DNA of 57,753 nt from contig NZ_JOJM01000052.1 of assembly GCF_000720325.1 (NCBI RefSeq), forward strand, positions 1 to 57,753. Reading direction: 5' to 3'. The stretch is from Streptomyces sp. NRRL B-1347 (GTDB taxonomy: Bacteria; Actinomycetota; Actinomycetes; Streptomycetales; Streptomycetaceae). Position 1 is the stretch's first letter; the number at the start of each line of letters is the position of its first letter. The notes under the pieces were generated by a model. The model was given only the letters and a program-made list of their open reading frames with translations, was not told the origin of the DNA and did not search any database. The translations under genes and the position numbers were made by a program. Positions 46,269 through 54,014 of the stretch are shown piece by piece.

Positions 46269-46439
46269 GTGGACTTGGGCATTAGCGTCCTCGGCCCCGT
46301 CGAGCTGCGCCGGTCCGCGGCGGACGTGTGGCAGATCGCCCGCTGCCGGAACAACCTGGGCACCGCGGGGAACCTCACGGACGCCGAGGCGCACTTCCGT
46401 GCCGCGCTCGACGGATTCCACGTGTCCGGCGACCAGGTC
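46269..46439 (+). pseudogene. Collapsed SARP/AfsR-type regulator gene
   Basis: From a GTG at 46269 the frame reads VDLGISVLGPVELRRS, the characteristic opening of SARP/AfsR proteins. It then jumps to ADVWQIARCRNNLGTAG and DAEAHFRAALDGFHVSGDQ, which are TPR motifs from the extreme C-terminus of the same family. Everything between, including the DNA-binding winged helix, transcriptional activation domain and NB-ARC domain, is gone: several hundred codons deleted in frame. The frame continues past the YciI start as nonsense. It is very unlikely to act as a regulator. Confidence 0.65.
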
Positions 46440-46474
46440 CGTCCGTCGCCGCGCCCCGCGATAGCCTCGCGATC

Positions 46475-46774
46475 ATGTTTGTCATGGAGCTCACCTACAC
46501 CGCCCCGGTCGACCGTGTCGACGCGCTGCTCGCCGAGCACGTCGCGTGGCTCGACGAGCAGTACGCCGCCGGGGTGTTCCTCGCCTCGGGGCGGAAGAAC
46601 CCCCGCGACGGCGGGGTGATCCTCGCCGTCGGGGACAGCCGCGCCGACATCGAGAGGATCGCGGCCCTCGACCCCTTCGTCACCGGCGGGGTGTGCGAGT
46701 ACCGGATCACCGAGTTCCTCGCCACGAAGACGGCCCCCGCGCTGTCCGCCTACCGGCAGCAGCTGCCCGCCTAG
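46475..46774 (+). CDS. YciI family protein
   Basis: 99 aa single-domain protein. The conserved His and Asp of the YCII fold are in LLAEHVAWLDEQYAAGVFLASG, followed by GGVILAVGDSRADIERIAALDPF. Such proteins are ferredoxin-like dimers of uncertain, possibly enzymatic, function. TAGCCT (46462-46467) lies 7 bases before the ATG and there is no Shine-Dalgarno sequence, suggesting leaderless translation; ATG 46484 is an alternative. Its TAG stop shares the CTAG at 46771-46774 with the convergent gene. Confidence 0.88.
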   Translation: MFVMELTYTAPVDRVDALLAEHVAWLDEQYAAGVFLASGRKNPRDGGVILAVGDSRADIERIAALDPFVTGGVCEYRITEFLATKTAPALSAYRQQLPA

Positions 46775-47973
46775 CGCCGTTCGAGGCGTGCCACGCGGCC
46801 CTTCTCGCCCGCCGCCCAGCAGCCGAGGTCGGGGGCGCAGTCCACGGTGTCGTAGGAGCCGCCGTCGACGGTGCGCCAGGAGCGCCCCGCGTCCGTCGTG
46901 ACGTCGGTGCCGGTGGGTCCGACGGCGAGGGCCGTGGTGCGGCTGTGCGGAAGCCAGGTGACGCCCGAGCGGTAGGCGGGCACGGGGCGTGCGGACGGCC
47001 GCCAGGTGCGCCCGCCGTCGCGGGTCACGGCGGCGGCCCGGGGCGACGCCTCCCCGGCGCGGTAGTCGCCGCCGACGGCGAGCCCGTGCGTACGGTCGCG
47101 GAAGGCGAGGCCGAAGACCCCGCGCGCCGGGTCCCCCGCGGGGATCGGCGCGTCGGTGGCCGTCCAGGTCAGACCCCGGTCGGCCGAGTGCAGGACCCGG
47201 CCGCGGGCGGCGCCGCCGGTGGCCAGCCACACGTCGCGCGGGCCCGCGCTCACCACGCACTGGCCGCTCGCGGCGAAGGCGCTCTCGCCGGCCTGGGCGG
47301 CGGGCATGCCCTTGTCCGGAAGGACCTTCCAGGAGCGGCCGCCGTCCCCGGTGGACAGGATGCGGTACTTGCCGTCCACCGGGTCGCTCACGGCGAGGCC
47401 GTGGCGGCGGTCGAAGAAGGTCATGCAGTCGTAGAAGGCCTTGGGCTCCGTGTTGCGGAAGGCCTCCGTCCAGGTCTTGCCGCCGTCGGCGGTGCGGTAG
47501 ACCCGCGAGGCCTCGCCCTCGCCGATCGCGAGCGCCACGGCCCGGCGCCCGTCGAACGCCTCGACGTCGCGGAACTCCAGGCCCACCGCGCCGGGCGGCG
47601 ACACGTCCCGCCAGTGGGCGCCGCCGTCCGCGGTGCGCAGGACGGTGCCCTTGGACCCGGCCGCCCAGGCGGTGCTCCGGCTGACGGCGGCGAGGCCACG
47701 GAAGCGGGCGTCGGTTCCGGTGGGCTTGAGGTCCCAGGCCGGGGAGCCGCCCCGGTGGACCGACGCCCCAGCAGCCCCTTCCGAACCTTCAGCCGCGCCA
47801 ACCGCACCACCCGCGTCGGCCCCGCCAGCCGCACCGGCCGCGCCAGCCGCACCGGCCGTTCCCGGAGTGACGAGGGACGTCGCCACCAGCGCCACCGCGC
47901 CGAGCGCCACCCCCAGACCGCCCAGGCGGCCCAGGCCGCCCGCTCCGCGCCGCGTCAAACGTCCCGTACGCAC
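46771..47973 (-). CDS. Secreted BNR/Ycf48-like beta-propeller protein
   Basis: 400 aa. A signal peptide of about 42 residues (VALGAVALVATSLVTPGTAG) is followed by an Ala/Gly-rich low-complexity linker and then six Asp-box (BNR) repeats: TADGGAHW, TADGGKTW, TGDGGRSW, SADRGLTW, TRDGGRTW and TTDAGRSW. This makes a beta-propeller like sialidase-type or Ycf48-type WD/BNR proteins. No catalytic sialidase residues are evident (no RIP motif), so a binding role outside the cell is more likely. The GTG at 47973 has GGGGG six bases upstream; 47976 is an alternative. Confidence 0.85.
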   Translation of the reverse strand: MRTGRLTRRGAGGLGRLGGLGVALGAVALVATSLVTPGTAGAAGAAGAAGGADAGGAVGAAEGSEGAAGASVHRGGSPAWDLKPTGTDARFRGLAAVSRSTAWAAGSKGTVLRTADGGAHWRDVSPPGAVGLEFRDVEAFDGRRAVALAIGEGEASRVYRTADGGKTWTEAFRNTEPKAFYDCMTFFDRRHGLAVSDPVDGKYRILSTGDGGRSWKVLPDKGMPAAQAGESAFAASGQCVVSAGPRDVWLATGGAARGRVLHSADRGLTWTATDAPIPAGDPARGVFGLAFRDRTHGLAVGGDYRAGEASPRAAAVTRDGGRTWRPSARPVPAYRSGVTWLPHSRTTALAVGPTGTDVTTDAGRSWRTVDGGSYDTVDCAPDLGCWAAGEKGRVARLERR

Positions 47974-48252
47974 CACACGCCCCCTGAAGTCCGGATGTCC
48001 CAGCCGCCCCGTGCCCCTCTTGGCGGGCGAAGCTAGCCCACGGCGCCGGTGGCGTCCAGATGGCCGAACCAGGGCACTCGGAAGGCCGACGGCCGGAACC
48101 GCGCCGCGGTTCACGGTGTCGCGGTGACAGAGGTCACTCGGTCCGACCGGACCCCGCATGCACGGATCTCCCGATTCCAACGTCTATTCAAGTGCCCGAC
48201 CACTGTCGTGCACACCGAGGTCGTCCAGTCGCCAGAGTCAAGGGAGCAGGCC

Positions 48253-48669
48253 TTGTCCACTGTCATCGAGCAAGCCGTCGAGGCCCGTCTGGTCGCCGCG
48301 GCGCCCCGGATGCCCACCATCCCCGCCACGCTCCACTACGACCAGCGTGACCCCTTCGCGGTGCGCATGAGCTTCCCGGCCCCCGCGACCCTGGAGGGCG
48401 TCGAGGTGCACTGGACGTTCGCCCGCGAGCTGCTCACCCAGGGAGTGGAGAGCACGGTGGGCGACGGTGACGTCCGGGTGCGGCCGTACGGCTACGAGCG
48501 CACGGTCCTGGAGTTCCACGCCCCCGAGGGCACCGCCATCGTGCACGTCCGCACCGGTGACCTGCGCCGGTTCCTGCACCGCACGACGGCCCTCGTACCG
48601 GCCGGCCAGGAGCACCAGCACGTGGACCTGGACCAGGACCTGGCCGATCTGATGCGCGACGCCTGCTGA
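48253..48669 (+). CDS. ssgD: SsgA-like sporulation/cell-division protein, probably SsgD
   Basis: 138 aa. The SALP family core is seen in PATLHYDQRDPFAVRMSFP, WTFARELLTQG, GDGDVRVRPYGYERTVLEF and EHQHVDLDQDLADLM. These actinomycete-specific proteins guide septum placement and peptidoglycan events in aerial hyphae. From memory the N-terminus STVIEQAVEARLVAAAPRMP matches SsgD of S. coelicolor rather than SsgB or SsgA. A TTG start is used because GGGAG lies six bases upstream and the length then fits the family. Palindromes GTGAC-AGAG-GTCAC (48124-48137) and GGTCCGACCGGACC (48140-48153) lie upstream. Confidence 0.88.
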   Translation: MSTVIEQAVEARLVAAAPRMPTIPATLHYDQRDPFAVRMSFPAPATLEGVEVHWTFARELLTQGVESTVGDGDVRVRPYGYERTVLEFHAPEGTAIVHVRTGDLRRFLHRTTALVPAGQEHQHVDLDQDLADLMRDAC

Positions 48670-48736
48670 GGCACGGCCGCACCCGGCGGCCGCACCCGGC
48701 GGCGGCCGCGTCCCCGCGGCGCGCGGCGCCCCGCAG

Positions 48737-49570
48737 TCAGCGGCCGAACAGCGCGTCGAGCTCACCGAAGTCGAGCCCGCCCGCCAGCGATCCGTACGTG
48801 CCCTCGGTGAGCAGTTCCCGCGCCGCCCCGCGCACCAGCGCGTGCGCGGCCTGGGCGATGCCCGAGCCGACGCTGATCCGCGCCACGCCGAGCGCGGCGA
48901 GGCGCGCGACCGGCGGCGCTCCCGGCCCCGCCATCACGTTGACCGGCCCGTCGACCTTCGCGACCAGGGCCCCGACCGTCTCCGGGTCGACCACGCCGGG
49001 CACGAAGACGCCGTCGGCCCCGGCGCCGAGGAACGCGGCGGCCCGCTCCAGGGTCAGCGCGAGCCGTTCCCCCGCGTCCTCCCCCGCGCCCCGCAGATAG
49101 GTGTCGACGCGCGCGTTCACGAACAGGGGCACGCCCGCGGCGTCGGCGGCACCGCGCGCGGCCGCGATCCGCTCGGCCTGCTCGGCGACGGGCCGCAGCG
49201 GCTCGCCCCCGGCGTACCGGCCGTCCTCGATGTTCACGCCCACCGCGCCCGCGGCCAGGACCGCCCGGACGGTGTCGGCGACGCCCGCGGCGTCCTCGGC
49301 GTAGCCGCTCTCGACGTCGGCGCTCACGGGCACGGAGACCGTGTCCACGATCCGGGCCACGGCGCCGAGCGCCTGGTCGCGGGTGAGCCGGTCGCCGTCG
49401 CCCGCCCCGAGGGCCCAGGCGAGCCCGGCGCTCGTGGTGGCGACGGCGGCGGCCCCCGCCGTCTCGACGAGCCGGGCGCTCGCGGCGTCCCAGGCGTTGG
49501 GCAGGACCAGTGGGGACCCGGGGACGTGCAGGTCACGGAAGGCGGTCGCGAGATCGTTCACGTGCGTCAT
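48737..49570 (-). CDS. Isocitrate lyase/phosphoenolpyruvate mutase family protein
   Basis: 277 aa TIM-barrel enzyme. NAWDAASARLVE, TTSAGLAWALG, VSADVESGYAED (metal-binding aspartate and glutamate) and GVNIEDGRY match the ICL/PEPM superfamily. The isocitrate-lyase KKCGH loop is absent, so carboxyphosphonoenolpyruvate- or 2-methylisocitrate-lyase-like or oxaloacetate-hydrolase activity is more likely. The ATG at 49570 (MTHVNDLATAF) is preferred over a GTG three codons upstream. It is divergent from the WblC-type promoter of the ABC-F operon. Confidence 0.88.
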   Translation of the reverse strand: MTHVNDLATAFRDLHVPGSPLVLPNAWDAASARLVETAGAAAVATTSAGLAWALGAGDGDRLTRDQALGAVARIVDTVSVPVSADVESGYAEDAAGVADTVRAVLAAGAVGVNIEDGRYAGGEPLRPVAEQAERIAAARGAADAAGVPLFVNARVDTYLRGAGEDAGERLALTLERAAAFLGAGADGVFVPGVVDPETVGALVAKVDGPVNVMAGPGAPPVARLAALGVARISVGSGIAQAAHALVRGAARELLTEGTYGSLAGGLDFGELDALFGR

Positions 49571-49719
49571 GCCCAGCACTCAACCAGTCCGCGCCGCATC
49601 CGGTCCGGCAGGAATCCGACATCGTCGTCGACGGCGGCGCGCCCTCCCGCCCCCCTCCCGCACCCCGCGCGCATCTCTCACGCACCCCTCACTCACCCCT
49701 CGCGCACCGGGGCGGGGAG

Positions 49720-49757
49720 AAAATGCGTTGACACGTCTTCCGGGCTCTTCCTACGGT
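49720..49757 (+). promoter_or_regulatory. WblC/WhiB7-type promoter of the ABC-F operon
   Basis: AAAAT (49720-49724), three bases, TTGACA (49728-49733), an 18-bp spacer and TACGGT (49752-49757). An AT-rich block 3 bp upstream of the -35 is the hallmark of promoters activated by WhiB7/WblC with the vegetative sigma factor. Such A-runs are rare in this GC-rich window. Transcription should start near 49764, giving a leader of about 230 nt. Confidence 0.7.
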
Positions 49758-49763
49758 GTACTC

Positions 49764-49996
49764 GCTTCTGTTGCCGCCGATTGGAGAAGGACGTTGCTCG
49801 TCTGAGGTCTTGAGACACCGCGTCACACAGCTGTCCCTCGCTGTGTGCGTCGCGTGCGACCTCGGCGTACGAGCCGTCCCGCCCCGGCACAGGGTCCTCC
49901 TTCCGCGTCCGGCCTCCCAGGCCCGGCGCGCACGGCCCCCCGCGGTGTCTCACACGCGTTGCCCCTGATCACGCCACCGAGCAACCGCGAGGCCGC
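49764..49996 (+). promoter_or_regulatory. Structured 5' leader with short upstream ORF and alternative stem-loops (candidate ribosome-mediated attenuator)
   Basis: GGAG (49783-49786) is followed 7 bases later by TTG-CTC-GTC-TGA (49794-49805), a three-codon ORF (fMet-Leu-Val). A longer overlapping ORF from a GTG at 49756 is open to 49968. A local hairpin pairs CACACAGC (49824-49831) with GCTGTGTG (49840-49847). A long-range stem pairs TGAGACACCGCG (49811-49822) perfectly with CGCGGTGTCTCA (49941-49952). A third hairpin is GGCCT-CCC-AGGCC (49911-49923). Resistance ABC-F genes are often controlled by ribosome stalling in such leaders; the mechanism here is inferred. Confidence 0.6.
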
Positions 49997-51673
49997 ATGT
50001 CTACTGTCCCCACCCCGTCCATCACCTGTACGTCGCTGTCCTTCACCTGGCCCGACGGCACCCCCGTCTTCGACGGCCTCCAGGCCGCGTTCGGCCCCGG
50101 CAGGACCGGCCTCATCGGCCGCAACGGCTCGGGCAAGTCCACGCTCCTGAAGCTCGTCGCGGGCGAACTCGCCCCGACCGATGGCATGGTGCGCACCGCC
50201 GACGACGTCGGCTACCTGCCGCAGAACGTCACCCTCGACACCGCGCTCCGCGTCGACGAGGTCCTCGGCATCGCGGCGACGCGCGCCGCCCTGCACGCCA
50301 TCGAGGCGGGCGACGCGCGCGAGGAGCACTTCACCGCCGTCGGCGACGACTGGGACGTCGAGGAGCGCGCCGCGGCGACGCTCGACCAGCTCGGGCTCGG
50401 CCACATCGGCCTCGACCGCACCACGGGCGAGGTGTCCGGCGGCGAGTCGGTGCTCCTGCGCCTGGCCGCCCTGCTCCTTCGCAGGCCCGGCGTGCTGCTG
50501 CTCGACGAGCCCACCAACAATCTGGACCTGTACGCCCGGCGCCGCCTGTACGCGGCCGTCGACGCCTGGTCCGGCGTGCTCGTGGTGGTCAGCCACGACC
50601 GCGAACTCCTGGACCGGGTCGACCAGATCGCCGATCTACGGGACGGCGAGGTGACCTGGTACGGGGGCAACTTCTCCGCGTACGAGGAGGCCCTGGCCGT
50701 CGAGCAGGAGGCGGCGGAGCGCATGGTGCGCGTCGCCGAGGCCGATCTGCGCAAGCAGAAGCGCGAACTGGTCGACGCCCAGGTCAAGTTGGCCCGGCGC
50801 AAGCGGTACGGCCAGAAGATGTGGGACCAGAAGCGGGAGCCGAAGGTCGTCATGGGCAACCGCAAGCGGGCCGCCCAGGAGTCCGCGGGCAAGCACCGCA
50901 TCCTGCACGAGGAGAAGCTCGCCGAGGCCAAGGAGCGTCTCGACGACGCGGTGGAGGCCGTGCGGGACGACGACGACATCCGCGTCGACCTGCCCCACAC
51001 GGCGGTGCCGCCGGGCCGCACCGTGCTCACCCTGAGCAATCTGTCCCTGCGCTACGGAGCCTCCGTACGGGGCGAGTTCGAGATCCGGGGCCCGGAGCGG
51101 ATCGCGATCGTGGGCCGCAACGGCGCGGGCAAGACGACGCTCCTGCGGACCATCAGCGGCGACCTCGCACCGGCCGGCGGCGAGGCGATCACGCACGCGC
51201 CGATGCGCTTCCTGCCGCAGCGCCTCGACGTCCTCGACGACGAGCTGACCGTCGCCGAGAACGTGGCGCGGCAGGCCCCGGACGCGACCAACAACCGCGT
51301 CCGGGCCCGCCTGGCCCGCTTCCTGTTCCGGGGCGCCAAGGCCGACCAGCGGGCCGCCACCCTGTCGGGCGGCGAGCGGTTCCGGGCGGCGCTCGCGGCG
51401 CTCATGCTGGCCGAGCCCGCACCCCAGCTGCTCCTGCTCGACGAGCCGACGAACAACCTCGACATGGCGAGCGTGCGGCAGCTGTCGTCGGCCCTGGAGT
51501 CGTACGAGGGGGCGCTGATCGTGGCCAGCCACGACCTGCCGTTCCTGGAGTCCATCGGCATCACGCGCTGGCTGCTGCTCGACGGCGGGCTCAGCGAGCT
51601 CGCGGGAGACCGCCCGCAGCTCACGAAGGACCGCCCGGAAATCCCGACAGAGGTTGTCGGGTATCCCGAATAG
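49997..51673 (+). CDS. ABC-F family ribosome-protection-type ATPase
   Basis: 558 aa, two ABC cassettes, no membrane spans. Walker A motifs are GRNGSGKST (near residue 42) and GRNGAGKTT (near 376); signatures VSGGES and LSGGER; Walker B regions LLLDEPTNNLD in both halves. The inter-cassette linker (residues 230-325) is long, basic and helical (KQKRELVDAQVKLARRKRYG), as in ABC-F proteins that reach into the peptidyl-transferase centre. With a WblC-type promoter and an attenuator leader, an antibiotic-resistance role is likely. The stop is 10 bp from the UvrA-like start, so they form an operon. Confidence 0.92.
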   Translation: MSTVPTPSITCTSLSFTWPDGTPVFDGLQAAFGPGRTGLIGRNGSGKSTLLKLVAGELAPTDGMVRTADDVGYLPQNVTLDTALRVDEVLGIAATRAALHAIEAGDAREEHFTAVGDDWDVEERAAATLDQLGLGHIGLDRTTGEVSGGESVLLRLAALLLRRPGVLLLDEPTNNLDLYARRRLYAAVDAWSGVLVVVSHDRELLDRVDQIADLRDGEVTWYGGNFSAYEEALAVEQEAAERMVRVAEADLRKQKRELVDAQVKLARRKRYGQKMWDQKREPKVVMGNRKRAAQESAGKHRILHEEKLAEAKERLDDAVEAVRDDDDIRVDLPHTAVPPGRTVLTLSNLSLRYGASVRGEFEIRGPERIAIVGRNGAGKTTLLRTISGDLAPAGGEAITHAPMRFLPQRLDVLDDELTVAENVARQAPDATNNRVRARLARFLFRGAKADQRAATLSGGERFRAALAALMLAEPAPQLLLLDEPTNNLDMASVRQLSSALESYEGALIVASHDLPFLESIGITRWLLLDGGLSELAGDRPQLTKDRPEIPTEVVGYPE

Positions 51674-51683
51674 CTTCGGAGGC

Positions 51684-53972
51684 ATGTACGAAGCAACCGC
51701 CCATGACCACATCACCATCACCGGAGCCCGCGAGAACAATCTGAGGGAGGTGAGCCTGCGCGTCCCCAAGGGCAGGCTCACCGTCTTCACCGGCGTCTCC
51801 GGCTCGGGGAAGTCGTCGGTCGTCTTCGACACCATCGCCGTCGAGTCGCAGCGCCAGCTCAACGAGACCTTCACCTGGTTCGTCCGCAACCGCCTGCCGA
51901 AGTACGAGCGGCCGCACGCGGACGCCATCGAGGACCTGGCGCCCGCGATCGTCGTCGACCAGAAGCCGATCGGCGGCCACTCCCGGTCCACCGTCGGCAC
52001 GATGACGGACATCTACTCGGTGATCCGGGTCCTGTTCTCGCGGCACGGCACGCCGAGCGCGGGCCCGGCCACCGCCTACTCCTTCAACGACCCGAGCGGC
52101 ATGTGCCCCGAGTGCGCCGGGCTCGGCCGCACCGTGCGGCCCGACTACGACCGCATCCTGGACCCCGCCAAGTCCCTCGCGGACGGCGCGGTCCTGTTCC
52201 CGCCGTTCGCCGTCGGGACCTGGCAGGGCCAGACGTACACCAACACCCCCGACCTCGACCCGCACAAGCCGCTGTGCGACTTCACCGCCGAGGAGCGGCG
52301 CTTCCTGCTGCGCGGGCACCCCCACAGCGGGAAGGTCAACGTGGGCAACACCGGCGGCGCCCGCGACATCGACTTCGAGGGCCTCGCCGACCGGTTCGAG
52401 CGCCTCTACCTGCACCGCGACCTGTCGGCGCTCTCCCAGAAGACCCGCGACCTGGTGCAGGGCTTCCTCATCGAGGGCCGCTGCCCCGCCTGCGCGGGCG
52501 CGCGGCTCAACCCGGCGGCGCTGGCCAGCCGGATCAACGGCCTGAACATCGCCGACTGCGCCCGCATGGAGGTCACCGACCTCATCGTGGAGCTCGGCCG
52601 CGTCGACGACCCGGTCGCGGGCCCCGTCGCGCGGGCCGCCGTCGCCGCGCTCGAACGCGTCGAGGCGATCGGCCTCGGCTACCTCAGCCTCGACCGCGAG
52701 ACCTCCACGCTCTCCGGCGGCGAGGGCCAGCGCCTGAAGATGGTCCGGCACCTGGGCTCCAGCCTCACCGGGATGACGTACATCTTCGACGAGCCGAGCG
52801 TCGGCCTGCACCCGCGGGACGTCGGGCGCCTGGGCGACCTGCTGCTGCGCCTGCGCGACAAGGGCAACACCGTCCTCGTCGTCGAGCACGACCCGGACGT
52901 CATCGCGGTCGCCGACCACGTCGTCGACATGGGCCCGGCCGCGGGCAGCCACGGCGGCCTGGTCGTCTTCGAGGGCACCCCGGACGGACTGCGCGCCGCC
53001 GACACCCTCACCGGCCGCTCCCTGCGGCGCGCGTCGGGCGTCAAGGAGCACCCGCGCGAGCCCGTCGGCGGCGCCTGGATCAAGGGCGCCGACCTGCACA
53101 ACCTCAAGGACGTGAGCGTACGGGTGCCCACCGGCGTGCTCACCGCGGTCACCGGCGTCGCGGGCTCGGGAAAGAGCACGCTCGTCTCCGGGGCGTTCAC
53201 CGCGCAGCACCCGGACGCCGTGGTCGTCGACCAGTCCGCCATCGGCATCTCTGGCCGGTCGACCCCCGCGACCTATCTGGGGATCATGGACCGCGTACGG
53301 ACCCTGTTCGCCCGGCACACGGGGGCGGAGGCCGGCCTGTTCAGCTTCAACTCCAGTGGCGCGTGCGAGCGTTGCCAGGGCCGCGGGATCATCTACAGCG
53401 ACCTGGCCTTCATGGACCCGGTGACGACGACCTGCGAGGAGTGCGACGGACGCCGGTTCAAGCAGGAGGTGCTCCGGCTCACCGTGGGCGGCCGCTCGGT
53501 CGTGGACGTCCTGGACATGACCGCCGAGCAGGCCCTCGCCTTCCTGGGGGACTTCCCGGACCCGGCGGTGCGCCGCCGCCTCGGCGCCCTGCGGGACGTC
53601 GGACTCACCTACCTCACCCTCGGGCAGCCGCTGAGCACCCTCTCCGGCGGCGAGCGCCAGCGCATCAAGCTGGCCACCCAGCTGCACAGGACCGGGACGA
53701 CGTACGTCCTGGACGAGCCGACGACCGGGCTGCACATGGCGGACGTCGACGGACTCCTCGCCCTGCTCGACCGGCTCGTCGACGCCGGTAACACCGTCCT
53801 CGTCGTCGAGCACAACCTGGACGTCGTCAAGCACGCCGACTGGGTCATCGACCTCGGCCCGGACGGCGGCAAGCACGGCGGCCGCGTCGTCTTCGAGGGA
53901 ACACCGCGCGAACTGCTCGCCGCCGAGGGCTCGTTCACGGCGGAACACCTGCGGCGATCGGTGGCCGCTTAG
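51684..53972 (+). CDS. Short UvrA-like excinuclease ATPase, DrrC-type
   Basis: 762 aa, about 200 residues shorter than housekeeping UvrA and close in length to DrrC, the UvrA-like daunorubicin-resistance protein. Walker A motifs are GVSGSGKSS (near residue 37) and GVAGSGKST (near 497); signatures LSGGEGQRLK and LSGGERQRIK; zinc-type cysteine pairs occur in CPECAGLG, CPACAGARL, CERCQGRG and CEECDGRRF. The missing length fits loss of the UvrB-binding domain, so it may bind or clear drug-bound DNA without full excision. The ATG follows GGAGG by one base only; TTG 51654 is an alternative. Confidence 0.9.
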   Translation: MYEATAHDHITITGARENNLREVSLRVPKGRLTVFTGVSGSGKSSVVFDTIAVESQRQLNETFTWFVRNRLPKYERPHADAIEDLAPAIVVDQKPIGGHSRSTVGTMTDIYSVIRVLFSRHGTPSAGPATAYSFNDPSGMCPECAGLGRTVRPDYDRILDPAKSLADGAVLFPPFAVGTWQGQTYTNTPDLDPHKPLCDFTAEERRFLLRGHPHSGKVNVGNTGGARDIDFEGLADRFERLYLHRDLSALSQKTRDLVQGFLIEGRCPACAGARLNPAALASRINGLNIADCARMEVTDLIVELGRVDDPVAGPVARAAVAALERVEAIGLGYLSLDRETSTLSGGEGQRLKMVRHLGSSLTGMTYIFDEPSVGLHPRDVGRLGDLLLRLRDKGNTVLVVEHDPDVIAVADHVVDMGPAAGSHGGLVVFEGTPDGLRAADTLTGRSLRRASGVKEHPREPVGGAWIKGADLHNLKDVSVRVPTGVLTAVTGVAGSGKSTLVSGAFTAQHPDAVVVDQSAIGISGRSTPATYLGIMDRVRTLFARHTGAEAGLFSFNSSGACERCQGRGIIYSDLAFMDPVTTTCEECDGRRFKQEVLRLTVGGRSVVDVLDMTAEQALAFLGDFPDPAVRRRLGALRDVGLTYLTLGQPLSTLSGGERQRIKLATQLHRTGTTYVLDEPTTGLHMADVDGLLALLDRLVDAGNTVLVVEHNLDVVKHADWVIDLGPDGGKHGGRVVFEGTPRELLAAEGSFTAEHLRRSVAA

Positions 53973-53979
53973 GCCTTCA

Positions 53980-54007
53980 CCGCGGCCCGGCGGTGACCGG
54001 GCCGCGG
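53980..54007. terminator. Bidirectional terminator between the UvrA-like and DUF4394 genes
   Basis: Perfect 11-bp arms, CCGCGGCCCGG and CCGGGCCGCGG, with a 6-base loop, in the 42-bp gap between two convergent genes. Confidence 0.78.
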
Positions 54008-54014
54008 CGTGGGC

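Noticed and set aside
48675..48700. A 13-bp perfect direct duplication (GGCCGCACCCGGC) after ssgD
   Set aside because: Only two copies in very GC-rich DNA next to a likely terminator; too little to support a repeat element.
49756..49968. A 70-codon plus-strand ORF in the ABC-F leader as a normal gene
   Set aside because: It overlaps the better-supported three-codon ORF and the stem-loops, and its start lies inside the -10 region. Kept only as a possible alternative upstream ORF.
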